Below are positions 26,655 to 36,322 of a stretch of DNA of 64,000 nucleotides, piece by piece. The stretch's first letter is position 1; each line of letters begins with the position of its first letter. Below the pieces are notes generated by a model. That model had not been told where the DNA came from. It saw nothing but the letters and a program-made list of their open reading frames with translations, and did no database searches. The DNA lies in assembly GCF_030020805.1 (NCBI RefSeq), contig NZ_CP125098.1, forward strand, positions 2,212,001-2,276,000, written 5' to 3'. The DNA comes from Paenibacillus sp. RC67 (lineage in GTDB: Bacteria > Bacillota > Bacilli > Paenibacillales > NBRC-103111). The translations under genes and the position numbers were made by a program.

Positions 26655-27252
26655 GATTGTCGTTGCTACCCGCAATGCAGGGAAAGTAAAGGAATTTGAG
26701 CCGTTGTTCCGGCAAAAAGGCATTGCAGTAAAAAGCTTGCTGGACTACGAGGACATTCCGGAAATAATCGAGGACGGAGATACTTTCGCAGCAAATGCCT
26801 TAATAAAGGCACGTGCTGTTGCCCTGCGTTTAAGAGTTCCGGCGATTGCTGACGATTCAGGCTTATGCGTCGATCGGTTGAACGGAGAACCCGGCGTTTA
26901 TTCGGCCCGATACGCGGGGGAGCCGTCGAATGACCAAGCAAACAACCTTAAACTGCTTGAAGAGCTGTCCAAGCTTCCTGCTGAGGGAACACAATCACTC
27001 AGTACAGCAAGGTTCATATCGGCGATTTGCCTTGTAGATAAGGACGGTCAAGTTGTCAGTGCGGTCGAGGGCTACTGCGAGGGAGAGATTCTCGCGGCCC
27101 CACGAGGCGAGCATGGATTCGGCTACGATCCGCTCTTTTACATAACGACGTTGGATAAAACGATGGCTGAACTGTCCATTGAACAAAAAAATGAAATCAG
27201 TCATAGAGGCAAAGCGATACAAGCTTTGTGGAGTGATCTGGACAAACGATAG
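26635..27252 (+). CDS. rdgB: XTP/dITP diphosphatase (RdgB/HAM1 family)
   Basis: A 205-residue housecleaning enzyme that hydrolyses dITP, XTP and ITP to the monophosphates. It has [13 protein letters not shown] at the N-terminus, [24 protein letters not shown] in parts (metal and base binding), and [12 protein letters not shown] plus SHRGKA near the end. It is the ysnA of B. subtilis. ATG 26635 has AAGGAG eight bases upstream and lies inside rph, so translation is coupled. The small phosphoesterase ysnB that follows in B. subtilis is absent. Confidence 0.94.
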   Translation: MRNLGSEIVVATRNAGKVKEFEPLFRQKGIAVKSLLDYEDIPEIIEDGDTFAANALIKARAVALRLRVPAIADDSGLCVDRLNGEPGVYSARYAGEPSNDQANNLKLLEELSKLPAEGTQSLSTARFISAICLVDKDGQVVSAVEGYCEGEILAAPRGEHGFGYDPLFYITTLDKTMAELSIEQKNEISHRGKAIQALWSDLDKR

Positions 27253-27253
27253 T

Positions 27254-27310
27254 CAAAAAAGGAACGGGCCGTTATGCATTGGAGCATGCGTATACGGTCC
27301 GATCCTTTTG
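27254..27310. terminator. bidirectional terminator between rdgB and the asparagine synthetase gene
   Basis: Long imperfect stem AAAAGGAACGGGCCGTTATGCAT with GCATGCGTATACGGTCCGATCCTTTT, given in outline. Read on the minus strand it ends in six T, and on the plus strand in four T. Confidence 0.75.
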
Positions 27311-27354
27311 GCCATCGTTCGAGCTTTCGTACGATCTGAAAAGAAAACAATAGA

Positions 27355-29199
27355 TCATCTTATCGATACTTTGTAATGGCGCAGCCATGTATCTACTTGG
27401 GCTAAATAAGCAAACAATTGAGGGCCTGTCATCAATTGACCGAACCAAGGGAGATTAAACTGGCTTGCATCGCCTTCCGCCAAAGCGCGGATTTTGGGAG
27501 CGTCAATGAACTGAAGCAGCGGAGAACTGGAATCATCCAATATTTCCAGCACCCATTTTTGTACAGCAGCCAAGTAGCTTGGATTGTGGGTTTTAGGGTA
27601 AGGGCTTTTTTTGCGTGTCAGAACGTCATCCGGCAGTACTCCGCGGAGCGCTCGCCGCAGTATTCCTTTTTCCCTATCGCCGGACGTTTTAATTTCCCAA
27701 GGAATGTTCCAGACATATTCCACCAACCGGTGATCGCAGAAAGGAACGCGGACCTCGAGACCTACCGCCATGCTCATACGGTCTTTACGATCGAGCAAGG
27801 TAGGCATGAAGCGGGTGATGTTAAGGTATGACATTTCCCTCATCCGGTTTTGCTGTTGATCTTCGCCTGCGAGCCGCGGCACCTCGGACAGTGCTTGGCG
27901 GTATCGTTCCTGAACATACTGCTCTGGCTTCACCCAGTTGACCAAATCAGGAGAGAGCAGGCTTACGCGATCTTTGGTCGCCAAAGACCATGGAAATGTG
28001 TTGGCATTTAAAGCTTCTGGACGGTGAAACCACGGATAGCCTCCGAAAATTTCATCGGCTGCCTCACCAGAAATGGCCACTGTAGCGTCCTTTTTGATCT
28101 CGCGGCAAAATAAGTACAAAGAGCCGTCGACATCAGCCATACCGGGAAGATCACGGGCGTACACGACTGTCTTTAAAGCTTCTACCAGCTCGGGCGTGTC
28201 GAACTCGATGAAGTGATGCTCGCTGCCAAGAAATTCGGTCATTCTTTGAATCCACGGAGCATCGGAGTTGGGCTGAAAGTCGTTGGCCTTGAAATGCTTA
28301 TCGTTGTCTACATAATCGATGGAATAAGTATGAATAATACCCGTATTGTTTTCCCGGTAATGGTTTGCCGCGAAGGCCGTCAAAGCGCTGGAATCAAGAC
28401 CGCCTGAAAGCAGGGTACATATGGGGACGTCCGAGGCGAGCTGCCGCTCAACCGTATCCTTGAGAAGGTCGTGAATCCGTTCAGCCGTAGTGTCGACATC
28501 GTCCTCATGAGGCTTGCTTTCTAGCTTCCAGTAGGTGCGGATTTGCATTCCGCTGCGGTCTACCGTCATACAATGTCCTGGTTTTAATTCAAACATATTG
28601 CAGTACACACCGTGTCCGGGTGTACGCGCTGGTCCGACAGCAAATATTTCAGCCAGTCCTTCGCCGCTGATTTGAGCGGAAAAGTCCGGATGTGATAAAA
28701 TCGCTTTGGGTTCGGACCCAAACAGAAGGCGTCCATTCGAATAAGAATAGAAAAGAGGCTTTACGCCAAGCCTATCCCGTACAAGGTATAGCGATTGCTC
28801 TAAGGAGTTCCAAACGCCAAAAGCGAATATGCCGTTCAATCGATCGACGCATGCGCGTCCCCACTCAATGTAGGAGACAAGAAGCACTTCGGTGTCGCAT
28901 GTGGTTTGAAATTTGTGGCCACGCTGCTCCAGCTCTTTCTTAAGCTCTGGGGCATTGTACAGCTCACCGTTATATACGATGGAGAACGTATTATCTCCGT
29001 ATTTACGGACCATGGGCTGGCCGCCATTGGCCGGGTCCATAACGCTCAGGCGTCGATGTCCAAGCGCGCAATGCTGCGTTATCCAAGTACCGGAGGCGTC
29101 AGGACCTCTATTCGTCAATGTATCCGTCAACTGTTCGAGAACAGACGGATACTGCGTCAAGTCTTTTTGCCAATCAATCCATCCCGTTATTCCGCACAT
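27355..29199 (-). CDS. asnO: asparagine synthetase (glutamine-hydrolysing), AsnO-like
   Basis: A 614-residue protein. Residues 1-210 form the class II glutamine amidotransferase domain starting MCGITGW, with Cys2 as nucleophile. The synthetase domain has the ATP pyrophosphatase loop LLSGGLDSSALTA and later EVRVPFCDHRLVEYVW. It makes asparagine from aspartate, ATP and glutamine. B. subtilis AsnO has the same length and is tied to sporulation, which fits the neighbourhood, so asnO is preferred over asnB. ATG 29199 has GGAGAGG upstream. It is transcribed alone. Confidence 0.88.
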   Translation of the reverse strand: MCGITGWIDWQKDLTQYPSVLEQLTDTLTNRGPDASGTWITQHCALGHRRLSVMDPANGGQPMVRKYGDNTFSIVYNGELYNAPELKKELEQRGHKFQTTCDTEVLLVSYIEWGRACVDRLNGIFAFGVWNSLEQSLYLVRDRLGVKPLFYSYSNGRLLFGSEPKAILSHPDFSAQISGEGLAEIFAVGPARTPGHGVYCNMFELKPGHCMTVDRSGMQIRTYWKLESKPHEDDVDTTAERIHDLLKDTVERQLASDVPICTLLSGGLDSSALTAFAANHYRENNTGIIHTYSIDYVDNDKHFKANDFQPNSDAPWIQRMTEFLGSEHHFIEFDTPELVEALKTVVYARDLPGMADVDGSLYLFCREIKKDATVAISGEAADEIFGGYPWFHRPEALNANTFPWSLATKDRVSLLSPDLVNWVKPEQYVQERYRQALSEVPRLAGEDQQQNRMREMSYLNITRFMPTLLDRKDRMSMAVGLEVRVPFCDHRLVEYVWNIPWEIKTSGDREKGILRRALRGVLPDDVLTRKKSPYPKTHNPSYLAAVQKWVLEILDDSSSPLLQFIDAPKIRALAEGDASQFNLPWFGQLMTGPQLFAYLAQVDTWLRHYKVSIR

Positions 29200-29597
29200 G
29201 GCCTTTCATCCTCTCCTGTTGTTTCTGTTCTACAAAATGACAAGCTTTTCGACAGCGACAGTATGATGGTAAAGGTTATGCTAGGCAGTAGCATAAAATG
29301 TCTGTCCTTCATAGAGGAAAAGATAGACAAAAACGAAAATTCCGTTTACACTATGCGTTAGCGGTCCAAATCAAGAGTCGATGCAAGATGAATAGAACAA
29401 GAGCGATTATCCCACTCTAACCATAAGGCGGTTAGGAAGGGAAGAAGGTGTTTCAAGCGACGCTTCTGTTTATCTTCTTGGCCAATATGGCCTTTTGCGG
29501 TGCTGACGGATATCGGGCTAAAGGATGATTTACTCAAAGTTGCCGGAAAGCTGTAAAGCCTACCGAACCGATCAAGAAGAAGAGGTGGTCATACGTT
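29200..29597. other. 398-base intergenic region
   Basis: It holds the divergent upstream regions of the asparagine synthetase gene and the following small gene. No clear promoter could be read on either strand. One possible 26-codon hydrophobic ORF starts at GTG 29448; see separate entry. No tRNA or riboswitch pattern was seen. Confidence 0.5.
29448..29528 (+). CDS. possible 26-residue hydrophobic peptide
   Basis: A GTG-started ORF encoding a single hydrophobic stretch LLFIFLANMAFCG followed by a short charged tail. AGGAAGGGAAG lies just upstream but close to the start. It is too short for a confident call and might be chance. Confidence 0.2.
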   Translation: MFQATLLFIFLANMAFCGADGYRAKG

Positions 29598-29942
29598 ATG
29601 AAGAAGACGAAGTTATCCAAAGAACAAACCCAATACAAAGAGGCCAAAGAGCACTTTGAGAGAGTGAACGAGGCTTTTCAAAATAAGCTTGCTACCGTTC
29701 AGCTGCTTGGTGTTGTGAACCAGGAGAAGGTAGAGGAGCTGATCGAGCAGACAGGTCTACATACAGCTCTGAACGCGCTAGGCGCTGCCGAGAAACAATT
29801 GCTTGAATGGTCCCACGAAACGATCCAGAATGAAAAAGATTATTTGCAAAATAAAGATGCGGTGGACAAGATGTATGCTTTCATCGATCAAGATCCAAAC
29901 ATCAAAGCCAAATTAATTCAAGCGGCTATGAAAATTTATTAA
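29598..29942 (+). CDS. small helical protein of unknown function
   Basis: A 114-residue, highly charged and almost certainly all-helical soluble protein. The central part has heptad-like spacing (LNALGAAEKQLLEWSHETI in outline). No catalytic motif, signal or membrane segment is seen. Its size and composition recall YlbF/YmcA-like proteins, but the similarity is too weak to name it. ATG 29598 has AGAGGTGG nine bases upstream. It is followed by a strong terminator, so it forms its own unit. Confidence 0.7.
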   Translation: MKKTKLSKEQTQYKEAKEHFERVNEAFQNKLATVQLLGVVNQEKVEELIEQTGLHTALNALGAAEKQLLEWSHETIQNEKDYLQNKDAVDKMYAFIDQDPNIKAKLIQAAMKIY

Positions 29943-29959
29943 TACAGCAAGAGCTTTAC

Positions 29960-29996
29960 AACAGCGGAAGGGTTAAATCCCTTTCGCTGTTTTTTG
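29960..29996 (+). terminator. rho-independent terminator
   Basis: Stem AACAGCGGAAGGG with CCCTTTCGCTGTT (one wobble), six-base loop and a run of T. Confidence 0.88.
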
Positions 29997-30129
29997 TTTA
30001 ACCGAATCATGAGCAAAGCGCAAAGACGACTGCGTCTCTTTACCATCCATGGTTGGATTTAGAAAAGAGTTTTGGGGCAATATACTTGTCAGGCGTCAAT
30101 GTCACCATATTAAGGTAGAGGTGAGAAGC

Positions 30130-31212
30130 TTGACCAAGTCTATCAATATGATACAAGTCATTATGATAATCATGACATCGGTGGGACTTTTCAACCATGT
30201 GATCCTCATCCCGGTTATATTGGACATATCCGGAAGAGACGCATGGGTGTCAACATGCTTAACCGTAATTCCCTTTATGGCTTGGATTGGAATTATATAC
30301 TGGATTATGAAGAGGAGCAGCCAGCAGCCCTTGTTGGAATGGGTGAGGGAAGTTGCAGGACGTTCCGTTGCATGGATTCTAAGGCTGGCATTGTTCATCT
30401 GTTATATGTTTGTTGTATTAATTACGGTAAAGGATACGGTGACATGGGCGGCATCATCCTATTTACCGGAAACACCAATAATATTTCTAGGACTTCTGCT
30501 CATATGTCTTTGTTACTTCTCCGCGCGCTCCGGAATCAATTCCATTGCGATAACTGCCGGGATTTTACTCCCGTTTGTTGTCATTCTGGGGTTTTTCGTG
30601 ATGAGTGCCAATATTCAAAATAAGGATTATTCAAGGCTTCTACCTATTTTGGAATACGGGCTGGATCCTCTTCTTCGAGGAATGATTTATGCAGGCTCCG
30701 GTTTCTCGGAGCTGTTCGTCATTCTGATGTTTCAACATCATATTTCACATAAGATGAAGTGGTGGCAGCTCGTCATATTGGGGCTTATCATCACCATATT
30801 AACATTAGGCCCTATAACCGGCTCTATAGCCGAATTTGGTCCTGTAGAATCGGCCAAGCACCGGTACCCGGCATTTGAGCAGTGGAGACTGGTCGTTATT
30901 CATCAGTACATAGAGCGGGTAGATTTCTTCTCCATTTATCAATGGTTCTCCGGAGCTTTTGTCCGGGTGTCGTTGTCCATGTATATCTTGGGAGAACTCA
31001 GTCCATTCAAGGGGAAGACGAATAAATCGATCTTTCTTATGCTCTTGTCCGTTTTTATCTTGTTCATAACGTGCTTGCCTATTGGGGACATTGTTTTCTA
31101 TGACTGGTTGAAATATATTTACTTGCCATATTCCTTGATCGGCTACTTATTGTTGACCTGTATATTGTGCGTCGTCGCTTTCATGACCAAGAAGAGGAGG
31201 ACATCTGCATAA
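30130..31212 (+). CDS. spore germination receptor subunit B (GerAB family), second operon
   Basis: About 360 residues with roughly ten membrane segments and the family start NMIQVIMIIMTSVGLFNHVI (outline). It is a germination permease like the one at 19.3 kb but only distantly alike. Here the B gene comes first in the operon (order B-A-C). The start is taken as TTG 30130 with GAGGTG upstream; an earlier in-frame ATG at 30049 adds a charged stretch with no ribosome site. The stop overlaps the next ATG by one base. Confidence 0.87.
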   Translation: MTKSINMIQVIMIIMTSVGLFNHVILIPVILDISGRDAWVSTCLTVIPFMAWIGIIYWIMKRSSQQPLLEWVREVAGRSVAWILRLALFICYMFVVLITVKDTVTWAASSYLPETPIIFLGLLLICLCYFSARSGINSIAITAGILLPFVVILGFFVMSANIQNKDYSRLLPILEYGLDPLLRGMIYAGSGFSELFVILMFQHHISHKMKWWQLVILGLIITILTLGPITGSIAEFGPVESAKHRYPAFEQWRLVVIHQYIERVDFFSIYQWFSGAFVRVSLSMYILGELSPFKGKTNKSIFLMLLSVFILFITCLPIGDIVFYDWLKYIYLPYSLIGYLLLTCILCVVAFMTKKRRTSA

Positions 31213-32654
31213 TGAACTGGAACGAGGAGAGGCTTCGCAATCTGTTTCATCGTTGTGATGATGTTAAATTTCATGCGTCGCAAGAGCAGCAGCTTCTGCT
31301 CATCTTTTGTGAAGGGCTATGCAGCAATGTCATGCTCAAGGAGCTGGTGCTTCATGGGGAAGAAGGCGGAGAGCATACAACGGAACATCATCAAAGTAAG
31401 GAACAAATGGCTGAAGGACTGCTGTTACAGCCATTTCCGCAAAATCCATCCGAACAGGATATTATGGATCAAGTGTTCAGAGGGAATTTGGTCGTATTTA
31501 AGCCGGAGAAAGGCAGCATGTATCATGTGGAAACGTCTAACCGACCTGAACGAAGCCCTGAAGAATCGACAACAGAACTTACAGTCTACGGGCCTAGGGA
31601 TAGCTTCGTCGAGCAAGTAACGACCAACGTTGCATTAATCCGAAAACGAATCCGATCCAACACGTTAAGCTGTGAGAACTTTACTATAGGCAGCCGCAGT
31701 AGGACGGAAATATCCCTTCTTTATTTAAACGATGTTCTTAATGAATCCATTGCAGAGGATATTCGAGGCAAGCTAAAAGGGTTGAACGTGGATACCGTCT
31801 TCAATATGGAAGAGCTGAAAAATATGCTGATCAAACCCGGACTAGGTTTCTTTCCGCTTGTCAATATAACAACTAGGACGGATCTGGTGGTCAACAGTCT
31901 TATGCGAGGACGTTTCGTCATCCTGATGGACGGCATTCCTACAGCTATGATAGCGCCAGTGAACATTTCTTATATGATGTCAGTGGCAGAAGATGCACAC
32001 ACGCCTCTTCTTCTGGTATACATCGAAAGATTGATGCGGGGGGTGGGGCTAGCCTTAACGGTTTTGCTTCCCGGGTTCTGGGTGGCACTTACAGCATATC
32101 ATCAGGATCAAATTCCATTTCCTTTACTTGCCACGGTCGCGGTCTCCACTGCAGGAACTCCGCTTTCTGGACCAATGGAGATCCTGCTGATGCTGCTGCT
32201 TTTCCAATTCTTTCTGGAGGCTGGAAGTCGGCTTCCCTCCGCATTAGGGCCTTCCGTTTCCGTCGTCGGCGGTCTAATTATTGGAGATGCTATTATTAAG
32301 GCAGGCTTGACTTCGCCTGCGACTCTAGTGGTAGCCGCCGTTTCGGCAACAGCACAATTTACAATCGTTAACGGCCTATTTGGTATGTCGGTAGGCATGT
32401 TAAGGTTGTATATCTTTTTTCTCGCCTCTTTTTTCGGATTGTTCGGCTTTTTTACCGCAGCCTTTTCTGTGCTGATTTATATGTCCAATCTAAAATCGTT
32501 CGGCGTCCCTTATTTGGCACCGTATTCGCCTTTTAACTGGAAGGACTTACGTTATGTATGGTTTCAATTTCCGCGAGGAAAAAGGCAGAAGCCGCCTCAG
32601 ATGCTGCACACACAGGGGAATTCACCCGATCGGTCCGGAGGAGAAGGGACATGA
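31212..32654 (+). CDS. spore germination receptor subunit A (GerAA family), second operon
   Basis: A 480-residue protein with the GerAA pattern: VYGPRDSFVEQVTTNVALIRKR (outline), FFPLVNITTRTDLVVNSLMRGRFVILMDG (outline), then about five membrane segments with TPLSGPMEILLMLLLFQFFLEAGSRLP (outline). It is shorter than the paralogue at 17.7 kb, mainly in the N-terminal domain. ATG 31212 overlaps the B gene stop (TAATG) with GAGGAGG upstream. Its own stop overlaps the C gene start. Confidence 0.88.
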   Translation: MNWNEERLRNLFHRCDDVKFHASQEQQLLLIFCEGLCSNVMLKELVLHGEEGGEHTTEHHQSKEQMAEGLLLQPFPQNPSEQDIMDQVFRGNLVVFKPEKGSMYHVETSNRPERSPEESTTELTVYGPRDSFVEQVTTNVALIRKRIRSNTLSCENFTIGSRSRTEISLLYLNDVLNESIAEDIRGKLKGLNVDTVFNMEELKNMLIKPGLGFFPLVNITTRTDLVVNSLMRGRFVILMDGIPTAMIAPVNISYMMSVAEDAHTPLLLVYIERLMRGVGLALTVLLPGFWVALTAYHQDQIPFPLLATVAVSTAGTPLSGPMEILLMLLLFQFFLEAGSRLPSALGPSVSVVGGLIIGDAIIKAGLTSPATLVVAAVSATAQFTIVNGLFGMSVGMLRLYIFFLASFFGLFGFFTAAFSVLIYMSNLKSFGVPYLAPYSPFNWKDLRYVWFQFPRGKRQKPPQMLHTQGNSPDRSGGEGT

Positions 32655-33820
32655 GAACGAAGCGGGTACATGTTTGTGTTCTTTTAATGTTATTGGTTTT
32701 CTTGCTAAGTGGTTGTTGGAATTCTGTCGATATTGACAATGTCGATTATATCAATGCTATTGGTATTGATTACTCCAAAGATGACAAGCAGTTTGTGGTT
32801 TATTTACAGTTACTGAGCTTCGATAAGGTGGCCAAGTCAGAGAAGGGACTGGATCTGAATCCGACTCCAGCATGGATCGCGACCGGTAAAGGAAAAAGCT
32901 ACGCCGAGGCCATTGAGAAAATTACGATCGAATCGCAAAGAAGGCTGTTCTGGGGTCATGTAACATCGCTTGTTATTGGTGACTCACTGCTCGAAAAGGG
33001 GGAGATAACGAATATATTGCAGTCGCTATTCCGATTTTACGAGCTCAGATACACGATGTGGGTATTTGGTACCAAAGATTCCATCACGGATATTTTCCAA
33101 TCAACGCCGAATTTCGAGCGTTCCAGGCTGCGCCTTTTAATGCACACTCCAATAGATAACTATAAGCAGCGTTCTTATATAACACCTATTCGGCTTAATG
33201 ATTTTTTGGCGGCATATTACGAACCAGTTCAATCACTGCTCCTGCCTTCGATTACCGTGGGCAACGAAGTATGGAGAAAGAATGATGATCCTGTCGATTC
33301 CTTGCGTTATGACGGCGTATACTCTTTTTGGCAGCAGAAGAAGGTAGGCTTCTTTCCAGTTGAGAAGGTGAAGGGGCTGCGCTGGATGGACCGGCATACC
33401 AATCGTGCGCCTGTGATTGTCAAAGAAGGCGGTAAGAATGTCGCAGGTGCCAGGTTAACGAAACCCAGGTTCGCAGTCGACATCAGTGAGCAAGGCGGGA
33501 AACCGAACTTTGATATCCACGTTATTGTGAAGGGAGCTATATCGGAGCTGAACGAGCAAGTTCCAGCTTCTCTCTTAATCAAGCAGCTGCAGACCATGAT
33601 TGAGCAGGAAATTCGTGAGACCTATACGGCAGGGATTAAACAAAAAACAGATTTACTCGGGCTCGGCAAACATTTATATGACCGAAGTACATCAAAATAC
33701 AAGCTGTATACAGAGAAGGGGGATATGTTCCTGCTCACGCCGGAATCGCTTCGTAACGTGAAAGTAGATGTGGAGTTAACGACAGCAGGGAAGTATACCT
33801 ACCGTACATATAAGGATTAA
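32651..33820 (+). CDS. spore germination receptor subunit C (Ger(x)C lipoprotein), second operon
   Basis: A 389-residue lipoprotein with the lipobox LSGC at about 20-23 and the following WNSVDIDNVDYINAIGIDYS, the Ger(x)C signature. ATG 32651 forms an ATGA overlap with the A gene, with GGAGGAGAAGG upstream. The C-terminus carries the usual LGLGKHLYDRSTSKYK and VDVEL strands. Unlike the first operon, no extra genes follow. Confidence 0.88.
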   Translation: MRTKRVHVCVLLMLLVFLLSGCWNSVDIDNVDYINAIGIDYSKDDKQFVVYLQLLSFDKVAKSEKGLDLNPTPAWIATGKGKSYAEAIEKITIESQRRLFWGHVTSLVIGDSLLEKGEITNILQSLFRFYELRYTMWVFGTKDSITDIFQSTPNFERSRLRLLMHTPIDNYKQRSYITPIRLNDFLAAYYEPVQSLLLPSITVGNEVWRKNDDPVDSLRYDGVYSFWQQKKVGFFPVEKVKGLRWMDRHTNRAPVIVKEGGKNVAGARLTKPRFAVDISEQGGKPNFDIHVIVKGAISELNEQVPASLLIKQLQTMIEQEIRETYTAGIKQKTDLLGLGKHLYDRSTSKYKLYTEKGDMFLLTPESLRNVKVDVELTTAGKYTYRTYKD

Positions 33821-33923
33821 ATCAAGTTGCTTTTGCTTTCCGGTTCCGAATCGGGTACACTGACCTTCATAAAGAAACCTTTTATAGAGGCTTTTGCTTA
33901 GAAGTCAGTTAGGTGGTGTGCTA

Positions 33924-34840
33924 TTGTCCGAAAAACCGAATGATAACGTAATATTATTCCCCAAAACCGTTGATTTTTATCAGTTTGAACTCACCCGGAT
34001 GCTGGAGACGGAACGATACGGAGAGGCTATAGAGCTGCTTCGGTTTCTGCTTGCCTGTCAAAGTCCGGATGATAGGGTACAAGAAGAATGGCATGCCTTG
34101 CTGCAATGGCTTCAGACTATGTTTCCTGAAGAGTATGGTCCAAAGTCCGGAGAGCAGGATCAGGACGATTGGACCGAGCAGGATATATTGAGGAGCATCT
34201 GGCGGTCAAAGCGCGTGAGGACAGCGGTTATGCGGACAAGCTGCTGGAGATGCTGCAAGATTCACAATCCATGGAGAATCAATTGCTTGCTTTGGGGCAG
34301 CTAGCTTTTATGGATGACTCCAGGATTAACGGGAAGCTGGCTGAATGGTTGACATCAGGAGAGCAGCATCCCATGATCCAGTACAAGGCTCTGCAAACGC
34401 TTAAGCTTCGTGGAGTTTCAGGGATGCTTCAGTTCAAAAAAAACGGTGAGACTATTCTGGTTGAGGTAGAGGACACGCCGTCCGATTTCGATCAGTTTCC
34501 GACGCATATTAACGACATTTTGGAACGCATTCAAGAAAATAGCCAAACGAATAATCCGGCTCTCGCTTATTTTGCGGAGGAGACTTGGAATGAGTTTCTG
34601 GCTTTTGTGTACGGTACCTCGATGTATCGTCAAATGCTTTTGATGGATAGTGAAAGTATAGACGCTTGGGCCGCGGCGCTTCATCTCGTGCTGCTTGAGC
34701 GGGTTTTTGAGAGTGGTGATCGGGAGGAAGTATTCGAATTATATGGTGTTACGAACGAGCTGGTTTTCCAGTGGGAACAGGCTTATCGTATCATGCAGCA
34801 GTTCGCTTCTGCGACGTTCACAGGCAGGCTTCGGGATTGA
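33924..34840 (+). pseudogene. ysoA: YsoA-like helical repeat protein, frameshifted
   Basis: Two open frames join one protein. The first runs from TTG 33924 (RBS AGGTGG) through FPKTVDFYQFELTRMLETER and ends in-frame near DDWTEQDILR. From about 34190 the reading shifts and continues as HLAVKAREDSGYADKLLEMLQ to the stop at 34840. Adding one G in the AGGAG run at 34191-34195 would restore a protein of about 305 residues. Helical, TPR/HEAT-like repeats are likely. In B. subtilis the TPR protein YsoA lies directly upstream of tig, so synteny supports the name. Real pseudogene or sequencing error. Confidence 0.7.
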
Positions 34841-34865
34841 ATAATTATTTTCAACGAACTGCAAC

Positions 34866-34893
34866 TTGAAAAGACGAAGGTATATGTTATAAT
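34866..34893 (+). promoter_or_regulatory. sigma-A promoter of tig
   Basis: TTGAAA at 34866-34871, 16-base spacer and TATAAT at 34888-34893, about 97 bases upstream of the tig start. Confidence 0.7.
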
Positions 34894-34989
34894 AGAATGG
34901 TTATATTGACGACTGGGACAAGCACTGCACCCTTATTCGTCAGAACGTGAAAAATTGTGATGGATAATTTTTGGAGGGGAAAGCATAAA

Positions 34990-36273
34990 ATGAAAGCAAG
35001 CTGGGAAAAAATAGAGAAGAACGTTGGAGTTCTTGATATTGAAGTGGAAGCGGACCAAGTAGCCGTTGCACTGGACAAAGCATTTAAAAAAGTAGTAACC
35101 AAAGTAAACGTACCAGGCTTCCGTAAAGGTAAAGTACCTCGTGCGATCTTTGAATCTAAATTCGGCGTCGAAAGCTTGTATCAAGAAGCTTTGGACATCG
35201 TTGTACCAGAAGCTTACGTTGAAGCAGTTAATGAAACAGGAATTACTCCTGTTGATCGTCCTGAAGTAGACGTAGAGCAATTCGGTAAAGGCCAAGTTTT
35301 GAAATTCAAAGCTAAAGTTGTAGTTAAGCCTGAAGTAGAACTGGGCGAATACAAAGGCCTTGAGATTGAAGCTCAAGATGCAGCGGTAACAGCTGAAGAA
35401 GTAAACGAAGAGTTGGTTAAATTGCAACAACGCCATGCAGAACTGGTTCCTGTAGAAGATGGCGCTGCAGAAAACGGCGATGTAGTATCCATCGATTTCG
35501 AAGGATTCGTTGACGGCGTTGCTTTCGAAGGCGGCAAAGCAGAGAAGTATTCTCTTGAGCTTGGTACTGGCAGTTTTATCCCTGGGTTCGAAGAGCAAGT
35601 GGTTGGCTTGAAAAAAGGCGAAGAAAAAGATATTACGGTATCCTTCCCTGAAGACTACCACTCCGAAGATCTGAAGGGCAAAGAAGCTGTATTTAAAATT
35701 CAGCTGCATGACATCAAACGCAAAAACTTGCCAGCTTTGGACGATGAATTTGCTAAAGACGTTAGCGAATTTGAAACGTTGGAAGAATTCAAGCAAGATC
35801 TGGAAGGCAAGCTGAAACAACGTAAAGAAACAGAAGCTCTTCGTAAAAAAGAAGCAGATGTAGTTGAAAAAGCGGCAGCAAACGCAAAAGTGGAGATTCC
35901 GCCAGTAATGATCGAGAATGAAACTGAGCAAATGCTCAAAGAATTCGAGAATCGCTTGTCCAGCCAAGGTATGAACCTTGAACTGTACTACCAATTCACA
36001 GGCCAAAACGACGATGTGTTGAAAGAGCAAATGCGCGGTGACGCTGAGAAGCGTGTGCTGAACAACCTTGTTCTGGAAGCTATTGCTAAGGCTGAGAACT
36101 TGGAAGCTACTGAGGAAGAACTTAATGAACAATTGCAACAAATGTCCCAAATGTACCAACGCTCGACTGAAGAGCTTCGCGCTATTTTGGAAGCAAACGG
36201 CAACTTGAACGACCTGAAACATGACTTGGTAGTTACCAAAACCGTTGGTTTCTTGGTTGCTAACAGCAAATAA
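34990..36273 (+). CDS. tig: trigger factor
   Basis: A 427-residue ribosome-bound chaperone and peptidyl-prolyl isomerase. The N-terminal domain holds the ribosome-docking signature GFRKGKVPR near residues 44-52. A FKBP-type isomerase domain lies around 160-245 (NGDVVSIDFEGFVDG, PGFEEQVVGLKKGEEKDI in parts). The C-terminal helical chaperone domain completes it. ATG 34990 has GGAGGGG about ten bases upstream; the ATG at 34957 lies before this site and is rejected. Codon use is biased towards A/T-ending codons, as expected for a highly expressed gene. Confidence 0.95.
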   Translation: MKASWEKIEKNVGVLDIEVEADQVAVALDKAFKKVVTKVNVPGFRKGKVPRAIFESKFGVESLYQEALDIVVPEAYVEAVNETGITPVDRPEVDVEQFGKGQVLKFKAKVVVKPEVELGEYKGLEIEAQDAAVTAEEVNEELVKLQQRHAELVPVEDGAAENGDVVSIDFEGFVDGVAFEGGKAEKYSLELGTGSFIPGFEEQVVGLKKGEEKDITVSFPEDYHSEDLKGKEAVFKIQLHDIKRKNLPALDDEFAKDVSEFETLEEFKQDLEGKLKQRKETEALRKKEADVVEKAAANAKVEIPPVMIENETEQMLKEFENRLSSQGMNLELYYQFTGQNDDVLKEQMRGDAEKRVLNNLVLEAIAKAENLEATEEELNEQLQQMSQMYQRSTEELRAILEANGNLNDLKHDLVVTKTVGFLVANSK

Positions 36274-36293
36274 TAAGGTTCACATAGGAGGTT

Positions 36294-36322
36294 AAGGCAC
36301 GTGTCCATATGCGTGCCTTTCT
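36294..36322 (+). terminator. terminator after tig
   Basis: Eight-base stem AAGGCACG (36294-36301) with CGTGCCTT (36312-36319), then a T/C-rich tail. Confidence 0.7.

Noticed and set aside
34933-36222. A 429-codon open frame on the minus strand across tig
   Set aside because: It is the complement of trigger factor, rich in Phe and Cys because of the codon bias of tig. No ribosome site or family signature.
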